In this document: one piece after another, positions 17,291 to 26,153 of the stretch
Layout: each line of letters starts with the position of its first letter
Numbering within the stretch: the stretch's first letter is position 1
Assembly (NCBI RefSeq): GCF_000499205.1
Contig: NZ_AWUK01000029.1
Location: forward strand, 1-61,585
Source of the DNA: Paenibacillus sp. MAEPY2
Lineage (GTDB): Bacteria > Bacillota > Bacilli > Paenibacillales > Paenibacillaceae
DNA: 61,585 nucleotides
Reading direction: 5' to 3'
The notes under the pieces: generated by a model
What the model was told of the DNA's origin: nothing
Databases searched by the model: none
The model's input: the letters and a program-made list of their open reading frames with translations, nothing else
Made by a program: the position numbers and the translations under genes

Positions 17291-18148
17291 TCAGGACCAG
17301 GTTGTGTTTACCACCATTACGATAAATACAACCATGAGATAATTGACAGAGATCAGAAAGTTAACCTTTGCCCATTTCTCATCATCCTCAGTTTTCAATC
17401 CGCTTAGTGTATGTACAAACCAGATCAGACCACCAATAGCGGAGACAAGCAGAAACACGAGACCAACGTAGTTGTAGTAATACAACAGAAATACAGCAGG
17501 AAGTAACAGAAACACGTAAGGAATCATTTGGAACTTGGTACGCTTCACACCTTTGACTACCGGCAACAACGGGAAACCTGCTGCACGATATTCCTCCACT
17601 CTGCGAATACCGAGTGACCAGAAGTGAGGCGGCTGCCACAGAAATAACAGCGCGAACAGCAACCAGGCACCTACATCAATCTGATTGGTTACCGCACAAT
17701 AACCGATTACTGGCGGCATCGCCCCCGCAATTCCACCCAATGACGTACTCCAGGTCGAGCTGCGCTTGAGCCACATCGTGTAAATCACGATATAAGCAAA
17801 CCATCCGAGCAATGCCATCCAACCGGACAACGGATTAACCAGGAAGTATAGAAGCACAAAACCGACCACACCGAGAACAATTCCATACCCCAATACAAAG
17901 TTGGGTTTAAGATGGTTGATGTAATCAATCCGTTTTTTGGTTCGCTCCATCTTCTGGTCCAATTCACGATCCCAGTAATTATTAATGACACAAGCCGAAG
18001 CGATGACCAAGGTTGATCCAATCAATACCATGAGCAGCGATATCCACGAGATATCCCATTTTGAAGCGACCCAGAACCCTACGGCTACCGCAAACACATT
18101 CAGCCGCAAAAGTCCGGGTTTCGTTAATGCGATCATGTCTTTAAGCAT
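17291..18148 (-). CDS. ctaB: Protoheme IX farnesyltransferase (heme O synthase)
   Basis: A 285-residue UbiA-family membrane prenyltransferase with about nine helices. It transfers farnesyl to protoheme, giving heme O for cytochrome oxidases. The first Asp-rich motif N56-N57-x-x-D60-x-x-x-D64 is followed by MxRTKxR, and the family segment FLWQPPHFWSLGIRR is present near residue 170. AGGAGG precedes the ATG. It stands alone here, away from ctaA or the oxidase operon, so it may be a second copy. Confidence 0.93.
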   Translation of the reverse strand: MLKDMIALTKPGLLRLNVFAVAVGFWVASKWDISWISLLMVLIGSTLVIASACVINNYWDRELDQKMERTKKRIDYINHLKPNFVLGYGIVLGVVGFVLLYFLVNPLSGWMALLGWFAYIVIYTMWLKRSSTWSTSLGGIAGAMPPVIGYCAVTNQIDVGAWLLFALLFLWQPPHFWSLGIRRVEEYRAAGFPLLPVVKGVKRTKFQMIPYVFLLLPAVFLLYYYNYVGLVFLLVSAIGGLIWFVHTLSGLKTEDDEKWAKVNFLISVNYLMVVFIVMVVNTTWS

Positions 18149-18241
18149 GAGAAGCCTCCTGAACTATGTAAAAACACCATTCCTATAATGATACCTGTAC
18201 ATACCATGAATTACAATCTCCTTCATGAATTTGTCATAACC

Positions 18242-18281
18242 AAAAAGCATTCCTTCCGGTATGGAACCGGAGGAATGCTTA
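18242..18281. terminator. Bidirectional intrinsic terminator
   Basis: Stem AAGCATTCC-TCCGGT with ACCGG-GGAATGCTT around ATGGA, T-run on the minus strand. It lies just past the end of the membrane-anchored gene at 18305. Confidence 0.8.
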
Positions 18282-18304
18282 ACCATTTAAAGTTGAATTT
18301 GATT

Positions 18305-18871
18305 TTATGGAATGTACTGCTGTACAATTTTGATCACTTTTCCGTCTTGTACAGTGAGGTGATACGGGAAAATGGACAGATCGAGCAGTTTCGTATTGTT
18401 ATACAAGGATTCGAACTTGCTGAGCGCCACTGGCTCATTCCATTGAATGTTGGTGCCCTGCACCGTACCGTCACGATCATACAACTGCATCAACACTTCA
18501 GCGTTAGCAGTGACTTCCACCTTTTCCTGCTCTTTGCTGTCGTTGACAATATAATATCCATCAGGAGCACCATCTATACCGGAGTCTGGATTCCGTTGTT
18601 CAAAAACTTTATCAGCCTCTGTCCCCTGGTACCAGCCAATCTTGTCTACAATTAAGAATAACTTACCATCTTCATGCTGTATATCATCCACATACGCTGT
18701 AAACATCTCGGAGTTTGCAGCCTGAGCCTCTTTGGCAGATGCCTGAACATGGTCCATGCTCTCCTCAGCGTTCGCTGGTGTAAGTAAATATGTAGCAAGC
18801 ACAATCATGCCAAGTAATGCAACTGCCGCACCCAGCATTCGTAATTTCCATTGTTTCGCCGCGTTCTTCAT
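18305..18871 (-). CDS. Membrane-anchored or secreted protein of unknown function
   Basis: A 188-residue protein with a basic start and one hydrophobic helix (about residues 12-32), followed by an extracytoplasmic beta-rich region (FTAYVDDIQHEDGKLFLIVDK, DGYYIVNDSKEQEKVEV). The ATG at 18871 is better spaced from AAGGAG than the ATG three codons earlier. No family recognised; the mature part could be a small surface lipoprotein-like domain without a lipobox. Confidence 0.65.
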   Translation of the reverse strand: MKNAAKQWKLRMLGAAVALLGMIVLATYLLTPANAEESMDHVQASAKEAQAANSEMFTAYVDDIQHEDGKLFLIVDKIGWYQGTEADKVFEQRNPDSGIDGAPDGYYIVNDSKEQEKVEVTANAEVLMQLYDRDGTVQGTNIQWNEPVALSKFESLYNNTKLLDLSIFPYHLTVQDGKVIKIVQQYIP

Positions 18872-19086
18872 AGGCAGCATCTCTCCTTATTATGAACGTT
18901 ACTATTCCTTAACCGGAAGGCTTCCCCTTCAAACGCTCATATTGAAATATTTAATCCTGTTTTCTACTTCCCCTATCATACTAGGTGTGCCCGCTGCAAA
19001 AGTATCAGCCAGATGAAAAATAGTTACAATAGGTGTCATCAGTCCTTGTGCGAAGCATCTTAACAAAAGTAGGATAACATCATCAT

Positions 19087-19120
19087 AAAAGAAACCCTGT
19101 ATGCCTTGGCATCCAGAGTC
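19087..19120 (-). terminator. Intrinsic terminator after the DUF3243 gene
   Basis: Stem CTGGATGCC / GGCATACAG with loop AA, followed by GGTTTCTTTT on the minus strand. Confidence 0.6.
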
Positions 19121-19154
19121 TCTATTTGGCTTAGCTTTTAGTTATAGCTCAATC

Positions 19155-19502
19155 TTAATGATTCGGGGTTGAGCCTTGCGCCAGACGCACAAGCATGTGA
19201 GCCAGCATGTGACGCTCTTCCTCTTTCCCGACATTCCACAGTTCTTGCAGCAACTTCTCTTCACGGTTACGTGGTTCTTCGCGGGCTGCCAAATAGTCGG
19301 CTACCTTCTCGGCAATTTTGGCCATCTGTTCTTCGCCCAGCCCAATCGATTCGCCCATTGCAATTCGTTTGCCCAGATATTCTTTGAAAGAATCAAAGTT
19401 CTGTAAAATCTGTTGTCTTTCTTCAGGTGCAATCTTCTCAATCGCATTGTCAACCTTGTCAGTTGAAACTTGGCCATTTTTGTGGATCACATGTTCATTC
19501 AT
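19155..19502 (-). CDS. DUF3243-family protein
   Basis: A 115-residue soluble, charged helical protein with the DUF3243 core (ILQNFDSFKEYLGKRIAMGE, residues 32-51; IAEKVADYLAAREEPRNREEKLL, 63-85). The homologue in Bacillus is the small YmfJ protein of unknown function; this one is slightly longer. AAGGAGG precedes the start. Monocistronic. Confidence 0.75.
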   Translation of the reverse strand: MNEHVIHKNGQVSTDKVDNAIEKIAPEERQQILQNFDSFKEYLGKRIAMGESIGLGEEQMAKIAEKVADYLAAREEPRNREEKLLQELWNVGKEEERHMLAHMLVRLAQGSTPNH

Positions 19503-19640
19503 TTGAAAAACCTCCTTGAGAAAATTCGTTTTGGGGACTAAGCAAATTGCTCAAATTGCTTAATCATACCAGTGTTATCTATAATATAAACTTCTCGCTG
19601 GAGATTAATCAGACCATTTCTATCCTTTAGCCAAGTATCC

Positions 19641-20195
19641 TTATTTTTCTGTTGCTTCATCAGAAATACTTCGTAATCGCCATACTGCCAGTGCTCCCCA
19701 CATATATAAAATGGCACTGAGATAAAATAATACATCGATTGTCAGCCAATCGATCAGAATACCGCCTACAATAACAGCAAATCCTGACGCGGCGGATGTC
19801 CAGAAATGATAGTTACCTACAGCTGGGCCCCGTTGTCCAGCCACCGTATAATCCGCGAGCAATACCCGCTCACTCATTCGCTGCATCGCATTACATATCC
19901 CCATCAACATTTGCAGTAGCAGCACCCAGATGTATGAAATGACCCACGGAAAGGCAATCATGGCTGCTGCCATCCCCACCGAACTTACCATGAGCCACTG
20001 CTTGGCATGTCGATCCATTCGGGGAGCGAGCCATTGCGAAGCAGCAGCCGAGGCAATTGTAAATACAGCAAAAGCAAGTCCGTATTTGGAGAAGCTGTTA
20101 CCCAGATTTTTGAGAAACAAAAGATAATACGGATAAATCATGCCCGATGCGAGCGTAACGATGCTTTGAGATCGAACAAGCCACTTGATATTCAT
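19641..20195 (-). CDS. Half-length MFS-type transporter protein
   Basis: A 184-residue membrane protein with six hydrophobic segments, matching only one half of a standard twelve-helix major facilitator (SQSIVTLASGMIYPYYLLFL, WLAPRMDRHAKQW as the loop 2-3 motif). It has a normal start and stop with no continuation visible on either side, so it may act as a dimer or be a stable truncated relative. Its ATG overlaps the stop of the FAD oxidoreductase gene by 4 bp, indicating translational coupling. Confidence 0.7.
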   Translation of the reverse strand: MNIKWLVRSQSIVTLASGMIYPYYLLFLKNLGNSFSKYGLAFAVFTIASAAASQWLAPRMDRHAKQWLMVSSVGMAAAMIAFPWVISYIWVLLLQMLMGICNAMQRMSERVLLADYTVAGQRGPAVGNYHFWTSAASGFAVIVGGILIDWLTIDVLFYLSAILYMWGALAVWRLRSISDEATEK

Positions 20196-21619
20196 GGATG
20201 ATTTCCTCCATACTGCTCCATAAAATAATTCATAAAAAGATGATTGGGGTCAAACTTTTCTTTGGCTGCAAAAAACTCATTCTTCCGTGGGTAAGCCTGT
20301 TCGAACTGTTCTGAAGACGCGTAACCTGCATAGGGCAGATAATATGTTCCGTTATATCGAAGGACGGCGTCCATCAATTGCTGCATATGGTCCTTGAACT
20401 TTCCTTGTTCTGCCTCGGACAACGAAGCGTGAAACAAACAGACAAGACCGAACATATCCTGCGTTGCATATGAAAGTACAGCTTCTTCATCGTGTTTCAC
20501 ATATCTAACTGTAATATTAAGCAAATCCAACTGCTCCCGGGAAACGATCTCTCCCATCTCCTGAACAAATGCCGGGAACGTATCCACCGGAATAAAATAT
20601 TCCTGCAACAGATCATTTTCGCCTGGCTGATGGTATTCCATAAAAGCAGACGCAGAAGCCATCGCATTGTTGCGGCTCAATCTTTTGCCCTCCTGCGACT
20701 CGAAGTAACGCTTTTGCAGCGGCCAAAACCAGGCCCGGCCCCATTCAAATTCACGGTTCAGGTTGAACAGGAGTTTGCTAAGAAGCACACCCCTTTCATG
20801 TTCATCCAGATGATTATAATCATCCAATGAAGCCGTTGAATCAACGGCATAATTCAGTGCGTACATTTCACGAAAATAGCCTTCACCAGGCTGAACTGAA
20901 ATTCGGGCCAGATGCATTTGCATCATCGGATCTCCAAGCACGCTCTTTTGAAAATAAGATGGGTAGTCTTCAACCTGCACCTGTTCCGTCGTGAGACGAT
21001 AGACTTCATCATCCGTTAACGTCAATGTAACGTCCAGAATCAGTCCAAACAATCCGTAACCCCCAAGTACAAGCGGGAAAAGCTCGGCATTCTCGGTGCG
21101 ACTCACTTGCCGAATCTGACCATCTGCCGTCAATAGACGAAAGGAATCGACACTTTGAATCAAGGAACCCTGATGGAGCTCTCGGCCATGTGCATTAACA
21201 CTGATAGATCCGCCTACGGTAAAAATATTTTGGGACTGCATATTTTTGACCGCCAATCCATAGGGGTTAATGGCTCGCTGTACATCAGCCCAGGTTGCAC
21301 CAGCCTGTATACGTACCTTTTTGGCATCGACATTAACTTCCAGCACTTTGTTATACGAGGTCATGTCTATGACAATGCTGTCCTTATAATAGGTGTGCCC
21401 TCCCTGACTGTGACGCTGCCCGGCAATAGATATCGTCAGATTTCGCTTTCGGGCATCCTGAAGCAGTTCAACGAGCTGCTGCTCTTCACGCCCTTCCACT
21501 ATACGTTCAACCTTAACCGGATGCAGGCGGCTGTAGTCGGTAATCAAATACGGATTCTGATCATCACTATCGGTTCTCCAATATGTCCACACACATAAAA
21601 TCAGAAGTAACAGGAGCAT
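20192..21619 (-). CDS. Membrane-anchored FAD-dependent oxidoreductase
   Basis: A 475-residue vanillyl-alcohol-oxidase-fold flavoprotein. It has an N-terminal hydrophobic anchor (residues 1-14), an FAD-binding PCMH domain (about 35-210, with ISIAGQRHSQGGHTYYKDSI as the FAD histidine region and FTVGGSISVNAHGRE) and a C-terminal substrate domain ending DPNHLFMNYF, the family end motif. Related proteins oxidise sugar lactones or alcohols. No good ribosome site fits the ATG; a CTG six or seven codons upstream with AGGTGGAG could be the true start. Coupled to the half-MFS gene. Confidence 0.8.
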   Translation of the reverse strand: MLLLLLILCVWTYWRTDSDDQNPYLITDYSRLHPVKVERIVEGREEQQLVELLQDARKRNLTISIAGQRHSQGGHTYYKDSIVIDMTSYNKVLEVNVDAKKVRIQAGATWADVQRAINPYGLAVKNMQSQNIFTVGGSISVNAHGRELHQGSLIQSVDSFRLLTADGQIRQVSRTENAELFPLVLGGYGLFGLILDVTLTLTDDEVYRLTTEQVQVEDYPSYFQKSVLGDPMMQMHLARISVQPGEGYFREMYALNYAVDSTASLDDYNHLDEHERGVLLSKLLFNLNREFEWGRAWFWPLQKRYFESQEGKRLSRNNAMASASAFMEYHQPGENDLLQEYFIPVDTFPAFVQEMGEIVSREQLDLLNITVRYVKHDEEAVLSYATQDMFGLVCLFHASLSEAEQGKFKDHMQQLMDAVLRYNGTYYLPYAGYASSEQFEQAYPRKNEFFAAKEKFDPNHLFMNYFMEQYGGNHP

Positions 21620-21766
21620 GCTCGTCTTTTTGAACAGATGGACTCCACCTCTCCTAAAACATAACGTTTCAATTTAATTCCATTGGTTAATCGTTTACAT
21701 ATACATTACAAGGATTGGATATGTTAAGGAACACCTTAAACATACCTGAATAAGGAGGAATTTTCC

Positions 21767-21955
21767 ATGAGCGAACATAAAAAGGAGCGAAAAAACAAGG
21801 ATCTCGAACCTGGTGTTAATACCATTCTTCATCCGGACCCTAACAATCCTGGACCGACAGACATGATCGAGGAAGCTGTAGGAGATATTGTCGACAACAT
21901 CACCCACCCTCACAAAGCCAAAACAAACGAGACCCGCAATACAAACAGCAAGTAA
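21767..21955 (+). CDS. Small hydrophilic protein
   Basis: A 62-residue, highly charged, Asn/Pro-rich protein with no hydrophobic segment. AAGGAGG lies at ideal distance and a strong terminator follows, so it is a real gene. Such small hydrophilic proteins are often stress or sporulation-linked in Bacillales, but no family was recognised. Confidence 0.7.
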   Translation: MSEHKKERKNKDLEPGVNTILHPDPNNPGPTDMIEEAVGDIVDNITHPHKAKTNETRNTNSK

Positions 21956-21992
21956 ATTTAGATCATTCTTTGGCAAGCCGTTTCCGACAACG

Positions 21993-22036
21993 CAAAAAGT
22001 CCCTCCAGCCTTAGTCATAACGGTGGGGGGACTTTT
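21993..22036. terminator. Bidirectional intrinsic terminator
   Basis: Stem AAAAGTCCC-CC-GCC with GG-GGGGGACTTTT. It serves the small plus-strand gene and the convergent flavoprotein gene. Confidence 0.8.
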
Positions 22037-22054
22037 GCATTGTTGGTGTTTGTA

Positions 22055-23017
22055 TTAATGAGAAATCGGTCCGTTCACAATTTGCGTTTTGATCTGATTC
22101 ACTTCGTTTTCCTTATTCATCTGCTGTAATGCCTTGTGAATCCAGATCGCTGCAATCGAACCTTCGCCCATGGCAACCGTAGCTTGTTCCGCGTGCAGGC
22201 CGAGATCCCCTGCAATCCATACATTAGGTGCGGCCAGCATGCTGCGCGGGTTGGCTTCCACATGTTTATTATCCGCGATGACGGCTCCAAGCTGCTCTGC
22301 CAGTTCATAATGTACACGATTGCCTCCAAACGCAATAAATCCACGCTCCGACTCAAAAATCTGTCCATCTTCCGTCAGTACACCTGTAATATGGCCATCC
22401 TCCATCTGCTGCACTTCTTGTACGGCCGCCTCAAGATAACGAACGCCTGCCTCTTTCATGCTGCGATGAAGCTCAGCGGAGATGGGTGACTGCTCATGGT
22501 TGATGTATAGCAGCTCAGTGGTACGTTGAATTAAAACCATAGCCATGTTTGCACCCGCTTCACCTGCACCCAGCAATATCGTGCGCTGATCCTGAATCTC
22601 GTATCCATCGCAATCCGGGCACACATATACGGTTCGTCCCAACGTAGGTGTTAATCCCGGGATATCTGGTATCCTGTCCGTTAGTCCGGTTGCCAGCAGG
22701 ACTGTTTTTGCCATATATTCAGAGCCGGATGAGCCGAACAGTTGAATCTGTTCTCCCCGGCGTCCTGCTTTAATGATACGGTCTTTCTCAAAAGCTACTC
22801 CAGTCCCTTCTGCCTGCATTCTGCCTTTGGTGCGCAGCTCTTCACCGGATACTCCATCAGGAAAACCAAGAATATTATGATAGGTTCGGCATAACGTTGA
22901 TCTGCCTTCTCCTGCGTCCACCACCAACACCCGATGGGAAGAGTATCGCCCCATCTGAATAGCTGCCTGAAGTCCTGCGAGTCCTCCACCTACGATAATG
23001 CAATCATACTCTCGCAT
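22055..23017 (-). CDS. Thioredoxin-reductase-like NAD(P)/FAD oxidoreductase
   Basis: A 320-residue two-dinucleotide-fold flavoprotein. The FAD motif is IIVGGGLAGLQAA (8-20), the redox pair is C-P-D-C near residue 133 inside VYVCPDCDGYE, the NADPH motif is LLGAGEAGANMA and the C-terminal FAD contact is WIAGDLGLHAEQ. It resembles thioredoxin reductase, but the loop after CPDC differs and it has no neighbouring thioredoxin, so the electron acceptor is open. AGGAGGGAG precedes the start. Confidence 0.85.
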   Translation of the reverse strand: MREYDCIIVGGGLAGLQAAIQMGRYSSHRVLVVDAGEGRSTLCRTYHNILGFPDGVSGEELRTKGRMQAEGTGVAFEKDRIIKAGRRGEQIQLFGSSGSEYMAKTVLLATGLTDRIPDIPGLTPTLGRTVYVCPDCDGYEIQDQRTILLGAGEAGANMAMVLIQRTTELLYINHEQSPISAELHRSMKEAGVRYLEAAVQEVQQMEDGHITGVLTEDGQIFESERGFIAFGGNRVHYELAEQLGAVIADNKHVEANPRSMLAAPNVWIAGDLGLHAEQATVAMGEGSIAAIWIHKALQQMNKENEVNQIKTQIVNGPISH

Positions 23018-23146
23018 GCTCCATCTCCCTCCTATGCTTCTATCTCTTATATGTTATTGGACAGTTCACTATCCTTCTATCCATTTACACCAATCAACCA
23101 GAATCAAACGTTATCTGTTACAACTTAGCTTTTACCAAAATAAAAT

Positions 23147-23185
23147 AACCCAAACCATCCGTCTGAATAACGGTGCGTTTGGGTC
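23147..23185 (-). terminator. Intrinsic terminator after the SLH-GH18 gene
   Basis: Stem ACCCAAAC-CCGT with ACGG-GTTTGGGT, then TTATTTTATTTTGG on the minus strand. Confidence 0.8.
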
Positions 23186-23214
23186 AGTTTAAGAAAGAAT
23201 GATCATTCCGGAAT

Positions 23215-24846
23215 TCAGAAAATGTATGATTCAAATCGTGAAGCGTTCGAAATGGCATTCCATACATCTGTGGTCTCTCCGCCCATATACCAATAGGCTA
23301 AGCCGGCAATGTTACGTTCTTCACTCATTATTACTTTCGCGGATAATGAACGACTGTCCTCTGCCCATATATATCTTGGCGTACCGTTACTGTTATATCC
23401 AATGACATATTGGACCAGAGAGGCATCCCACCGTCTCACAGAACCTGAAGCTCGTGCACGTGTTCCTTGTTCTGCCAGGGTGATATCCCATGAACTGGCT
23501 GCCGGATTAACGGAAGACCAATCTCGTGTATATAAGGGCAGGGCCAGAATTGTTTTGGCGCGAACGACCTCAGCGAGCATCGTATCCAGAGACTTTTCGA
23601 GCCAAGGAAGAGATGCCACTGACCCCGCTTGTGGGTCGCCGTTCCAATGTTCCTCATATCCCATCAGTACCATGTAATCCGATACGGCACCCAATTGGGC
23701 ATAATCAAATGCATCGGTCCAGTCTGTCCCCAGATCGGGGGATACATCCACGGATACGACGGCTCCCAGGGCATGCAATGACGTTGTCAGAGAGGTGATA
23801 AATGCGGTCATTCCTGCGCGATCAGCAGGTAGTACGTTCTCGAAATCCACGTTAATACCATCCAGTTTGTATGTTTTCACATACGACGTGACTTGTGAGA
23901 TCACAGCCGCCCGGTTGGCTGAACTGGATAACATCTGGTGGGTAAGGTCCGGGTTCGAACGATTGCCAAGCAATGGCCATACCTGTCTGTCTGTAGCAGA
24001 TGCCCAGGATAACAGCGACGTGTCCGTGAGATCCGTGATTTTCATGCTGCTGTTCAGGAAAAACCAACGAGGAACGAGTGTGTTTGCTTCCGACTGTTCA
24101 ATCTGTTTCTTGAACTCAGCAGTAGAGGAGTTATATTGCCATCCCAGCTGAATACCGAGCTGGTCTTCGCTTTTCAGCTGGTCTGACCAGGTTTTCTTTT
24201 GCAAAATGGCATCCAGCATCACTGCTGCCTCTTCTCTGGTCACCTGGTCATGCGGCCGAAACTTGCCGTCACTGCCGCGCATTAAGCCAAGCTGATATAC
24301 GGTCTGCACATAAGGACGCGCCCAATCGGATATCCCCCCTGCGTCGTTATACGTGGATGACAGGAGATTCGTTGATTTGGAGGATTGTTTTAACATCCTC
24401 ACTAATAGTGCAGCTGCTTCTTCCCGAGTGATGGAGGCGTTTGGCTGGAACACTCCCTGACTCTTGCCCTCAAGAATGGAAAGATTCGTCATGGCTGCGA
24501 CATTGCCGTAATACCATGCGTTGATACTGACATCGTTATATGGATTAATATTGTTCTTAACGGGCTTCAACCCTAGCAGTCTGACGGCAAATGTTGCAAA
24601 TTCAGCACGAGTTACCGCCTTTTTGGGTTCAAACGTATTCTCTGAGGTTCCAGCAGCAATTCCCGCCTTGACCAGATGTGCAATGGCATCCTTCGCATAG
24701 CTGGAGGTTGTATCCTGGAACACCTGCTGAGCTGCTGCTGCTTGAGCTGCAGGGTTACCGATGGAGATTGAGCCTATTGCAAGTACACCGCACAATACAG
24801 CATTCCATAGCTTTTGGCGGGTACGTTTGTTTATTCTATTATTCAC
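23215..24846 (-). CDS. S-layer-anchored GH18 glycosyl hydrolase
   Basis: A 543-residue exported protein. The GTG at 24846 is chosen because it gives a standard signal peptide (NKRTRQKLW then a hydrophobic core ending AAQAAAA) and follows GCGAGG; the longer frame upstream would translate a leader hairpin. Three SLH repeats follow at about 42-100, 101-160 and 165-218 (RAEF, REEAAAL, REEAAVM), then a GH18 domain with the D-G-I-N-V-D-F-E catalytic motif (D329 to E336). It is probably a cell-wall-bound glycan hydrolase, similar to spore-cortex or chitinase-type GH18 enzymes. Confidence 0.88.
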   Translation of the reverse strand: MNNRINKRTRQKLWNAVLCGVLAIGSISIGNPAAQAAAAQQVFQDTTSSYAKDAIAHLVKAGIAAGTSENTFEPKKAVTRAEFATFAVRLLGLKPVKNNINPYNDVSINAWYYGNVAAMTNLSILEGKSQGVFQPNASITREEAAALLVRMLKQSSKSTNLLSSTYNDAGGISDWARPYVQTVYQLGLMRGSDGKFRPHDQVTREEAAVMLDAILQKKTWSDQLKSEDQLGIQLGWQYNSSTAEFKKQIEQSEANTLVPRWFFLNSSMKITDLTDTSLLSWASATDRQVWPLLGNRSNPDLTHQMLSSSANRAAVISQVTSYVKTYKLDGINVDFENVLPADRAGMTAFITSLTTSLHALGAVVSVDVSPDLGTDWTDAFDYAQLGAVSDYMVLMGYEEHWNGDPQAGSVASLPWLEKSLDTMLAEVVRAKTILALPLYTRDWSSVNPAASSWDITLAEQGTRARASGSVRRWDASLVQYVIGYNSNGTPRYIWAEDSRSLSAKVIMSEERNIAGLAYWYMGGETTDVWNAISNASRFESYIF

Positions 24847-24849
24847 ATC

Positions 24850-24907
24850 AAAAAGCCTCGCTTCATTGGAGTACGATCTACACAATCGTATCAAATTGAA
24901 GCGAGGC
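24850..24907 (-). promoter_or_regulatory. Leader hairpin: attenuator or occluded ribosome site of the SLH-GH18 gene
   Basis: Perfect 11-bp outer stem GCCTCGCTTCA / TGAAGCGAGGC (24855-24865 and 24897-24907) with an inner TACGAT / ATCGTA stem. On the minus strand the 3' arm is followed by TTTTT and then the GTG start four bases later. The arm itself contains the GCGAGG ribosome site. The element therefore looks both like an intrinsic terminator and like a ribosome-site lock. Confidence 0.65.
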
Positions 24908-24995
24908 CGTATGTGGTTAAATACTGGGAAATTCGCTGAAGTGATGTACCTCAATATTTTCAATCAAGGTCGACATTCGAATTCAGGCGAAAGCC

Positions 24996-25598
24996 TTACT
25001 TGTGTACTTTTACACGTTGTTCAATCGGTTGGAATTCTTTCTCGCCTGGTGTTGCAGTAGGTTTGCCGAATGGCATTTGAGCGATCAGTCTCCAGTTCTC
25101 GGGAATGTTCCATTCCGATTTGACCTTCTCGTCAATCAACGGGTTATAATGCTGCAGGGATGCGCCCAGACCTTCTTGCTCCAATGCTGTCCAGATCACC
25201 AGTTGCAACATACCGTTAGATTGGTTCGCCCAGATCGGGAAGTTATCCGCATACGATGCAAAGTTTTGTTGAAGCTGTGCGATCACATTGTTGTCTTCGA
25301 AGAAAAGTACAGTACCGTATCCGCTGCGGAATCCGGCCATTTTCTCAGCTGTAGATTGGAATGCTTCTTCGTTGCCAACTACTTCACGCAAAATTTCTTC
25401 CGTGTGATTCCACAGTTTGTCGTGTTGTTCACCAAGCAATACTACAGCGCGAGATGTTTGTGAGTTGAATGAAGTCGGAGTGTATTTCACCGCTTCTTCC
25501 ACAATTTCCTGGATTTTAGCATCCGAGATTGTGGATTCCTTGCTGATTCCATAATAAGATCTTCTGTTTTTCAATGCTTCAAAGAAAGATTTAGACAT
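24996..25598 (-). CDS. Frm2/HBN1-like nitroreductase
   Basis: A 200-residue FMN protein of the nitroreductase superfamily, Frm2/HBN1 subgroup (R-R-S-Y-Y after the first helix, then the FNSQTSRAVVLLG strand-loop at about 42-54, and GLGASLQHYNPLID near 143). It would reduce nitroaromatics or quinones with NAD(P)H. The ATG at 25598 follows GGGAGG; the longer frame lacks a site. Monocistronic. Confidence 0.85.
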   Translation of the reverse strand: MSKSFFEALKNRRSYYGISKESTISDAKIQEIVEEAVKYTPTSFNSQTSRAVVLLGEQHDKLWNHTEEILREVVGNEEAFQSTAEKMAGFRSGYGTVLFFEDNNVIAQLQQNFASYADNFPIWANQSNGMLQLVIWTALEQEGLGASLQHYNPLIDEKVKSEWNIPENWRLIAQMPFGKPTATPGEKEFQPIEQRVKVHK

Positions 25599-25727
25599 AA
25601 AACATTCGCCTCCCAAACTGGTATTTCCTAATTTGCCAACACAGTAACTATAATATAGTAACATACATTAGTCAACAAACTATTTTATTTTCACCAAATG
25701 TACTTTTATTCTTTAGAATGAATCTGA

Positions 25728-25973
25728 TCACTGCGACTCGCGATAATCCGCTCGATATTTTTCTTCGGTTGAGGAATTGCTCTTGGTTTGATCCTTATTC
25801 TTCTCTTCCTGCTTCTCCATATTCAGATCTTCCATCGGAATGGGGTCCACCGTCTGTTCTTCTTCATGCCGATCAAGCAAACTTTCCTTCTCTGTCGGAT
25901 ACTGCTCCGGATTATCATGGGAACGATCCTGATGTGTATCCTTGTTATTTTGATCCGGGGTGCGCTCTTTCAT
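25728..25973 (-). CDS. Small acidic hydrophilic protein
   Basis: An 81-residue protein very rich in Glu, Asp, Lys, Asn and Gln, probably disordered and with no hydrophobic segment. The ATG at 25973 follows GAGGAGGAATCAC. No family recognised. Confidence 0.6.
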   Translation of the reverse strand: MKERTPDQNNKDTHQDRSHDNPEQYPTEKESLLDRHEEEQTVDPIPMEDLNMEKQEEKNKDQTKSNSSTEEKYRADYRESQ

Positions 25974-26098
25974 TCGTGATTCCTCCTCTATTTTCATTTA
26001 CCCTTCTTTTACCTTTTCTGACTGCCTTCTAAACACGGAGCACATATGAGATGAACGTAAAAGGTACATTCCGTGTGTGCATCACGAGGCAAAAAGCA

Positions 26099-26126
26099 AA
26101 AAGCCAACCAGAACAGACTGGTTGAC
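26099..26126 (-). terminator. Intrinsic terminator after the thioesterase gene
   Basis: Stem GTCAACCAG / CTGGTTGGC with loop TCTGTT, followed by TTTTTGC on the minus strand. Confidence 0.75.
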
Positions 26127-26153
26127 TTGGATCTACTTGTATTCAATTGTAAT

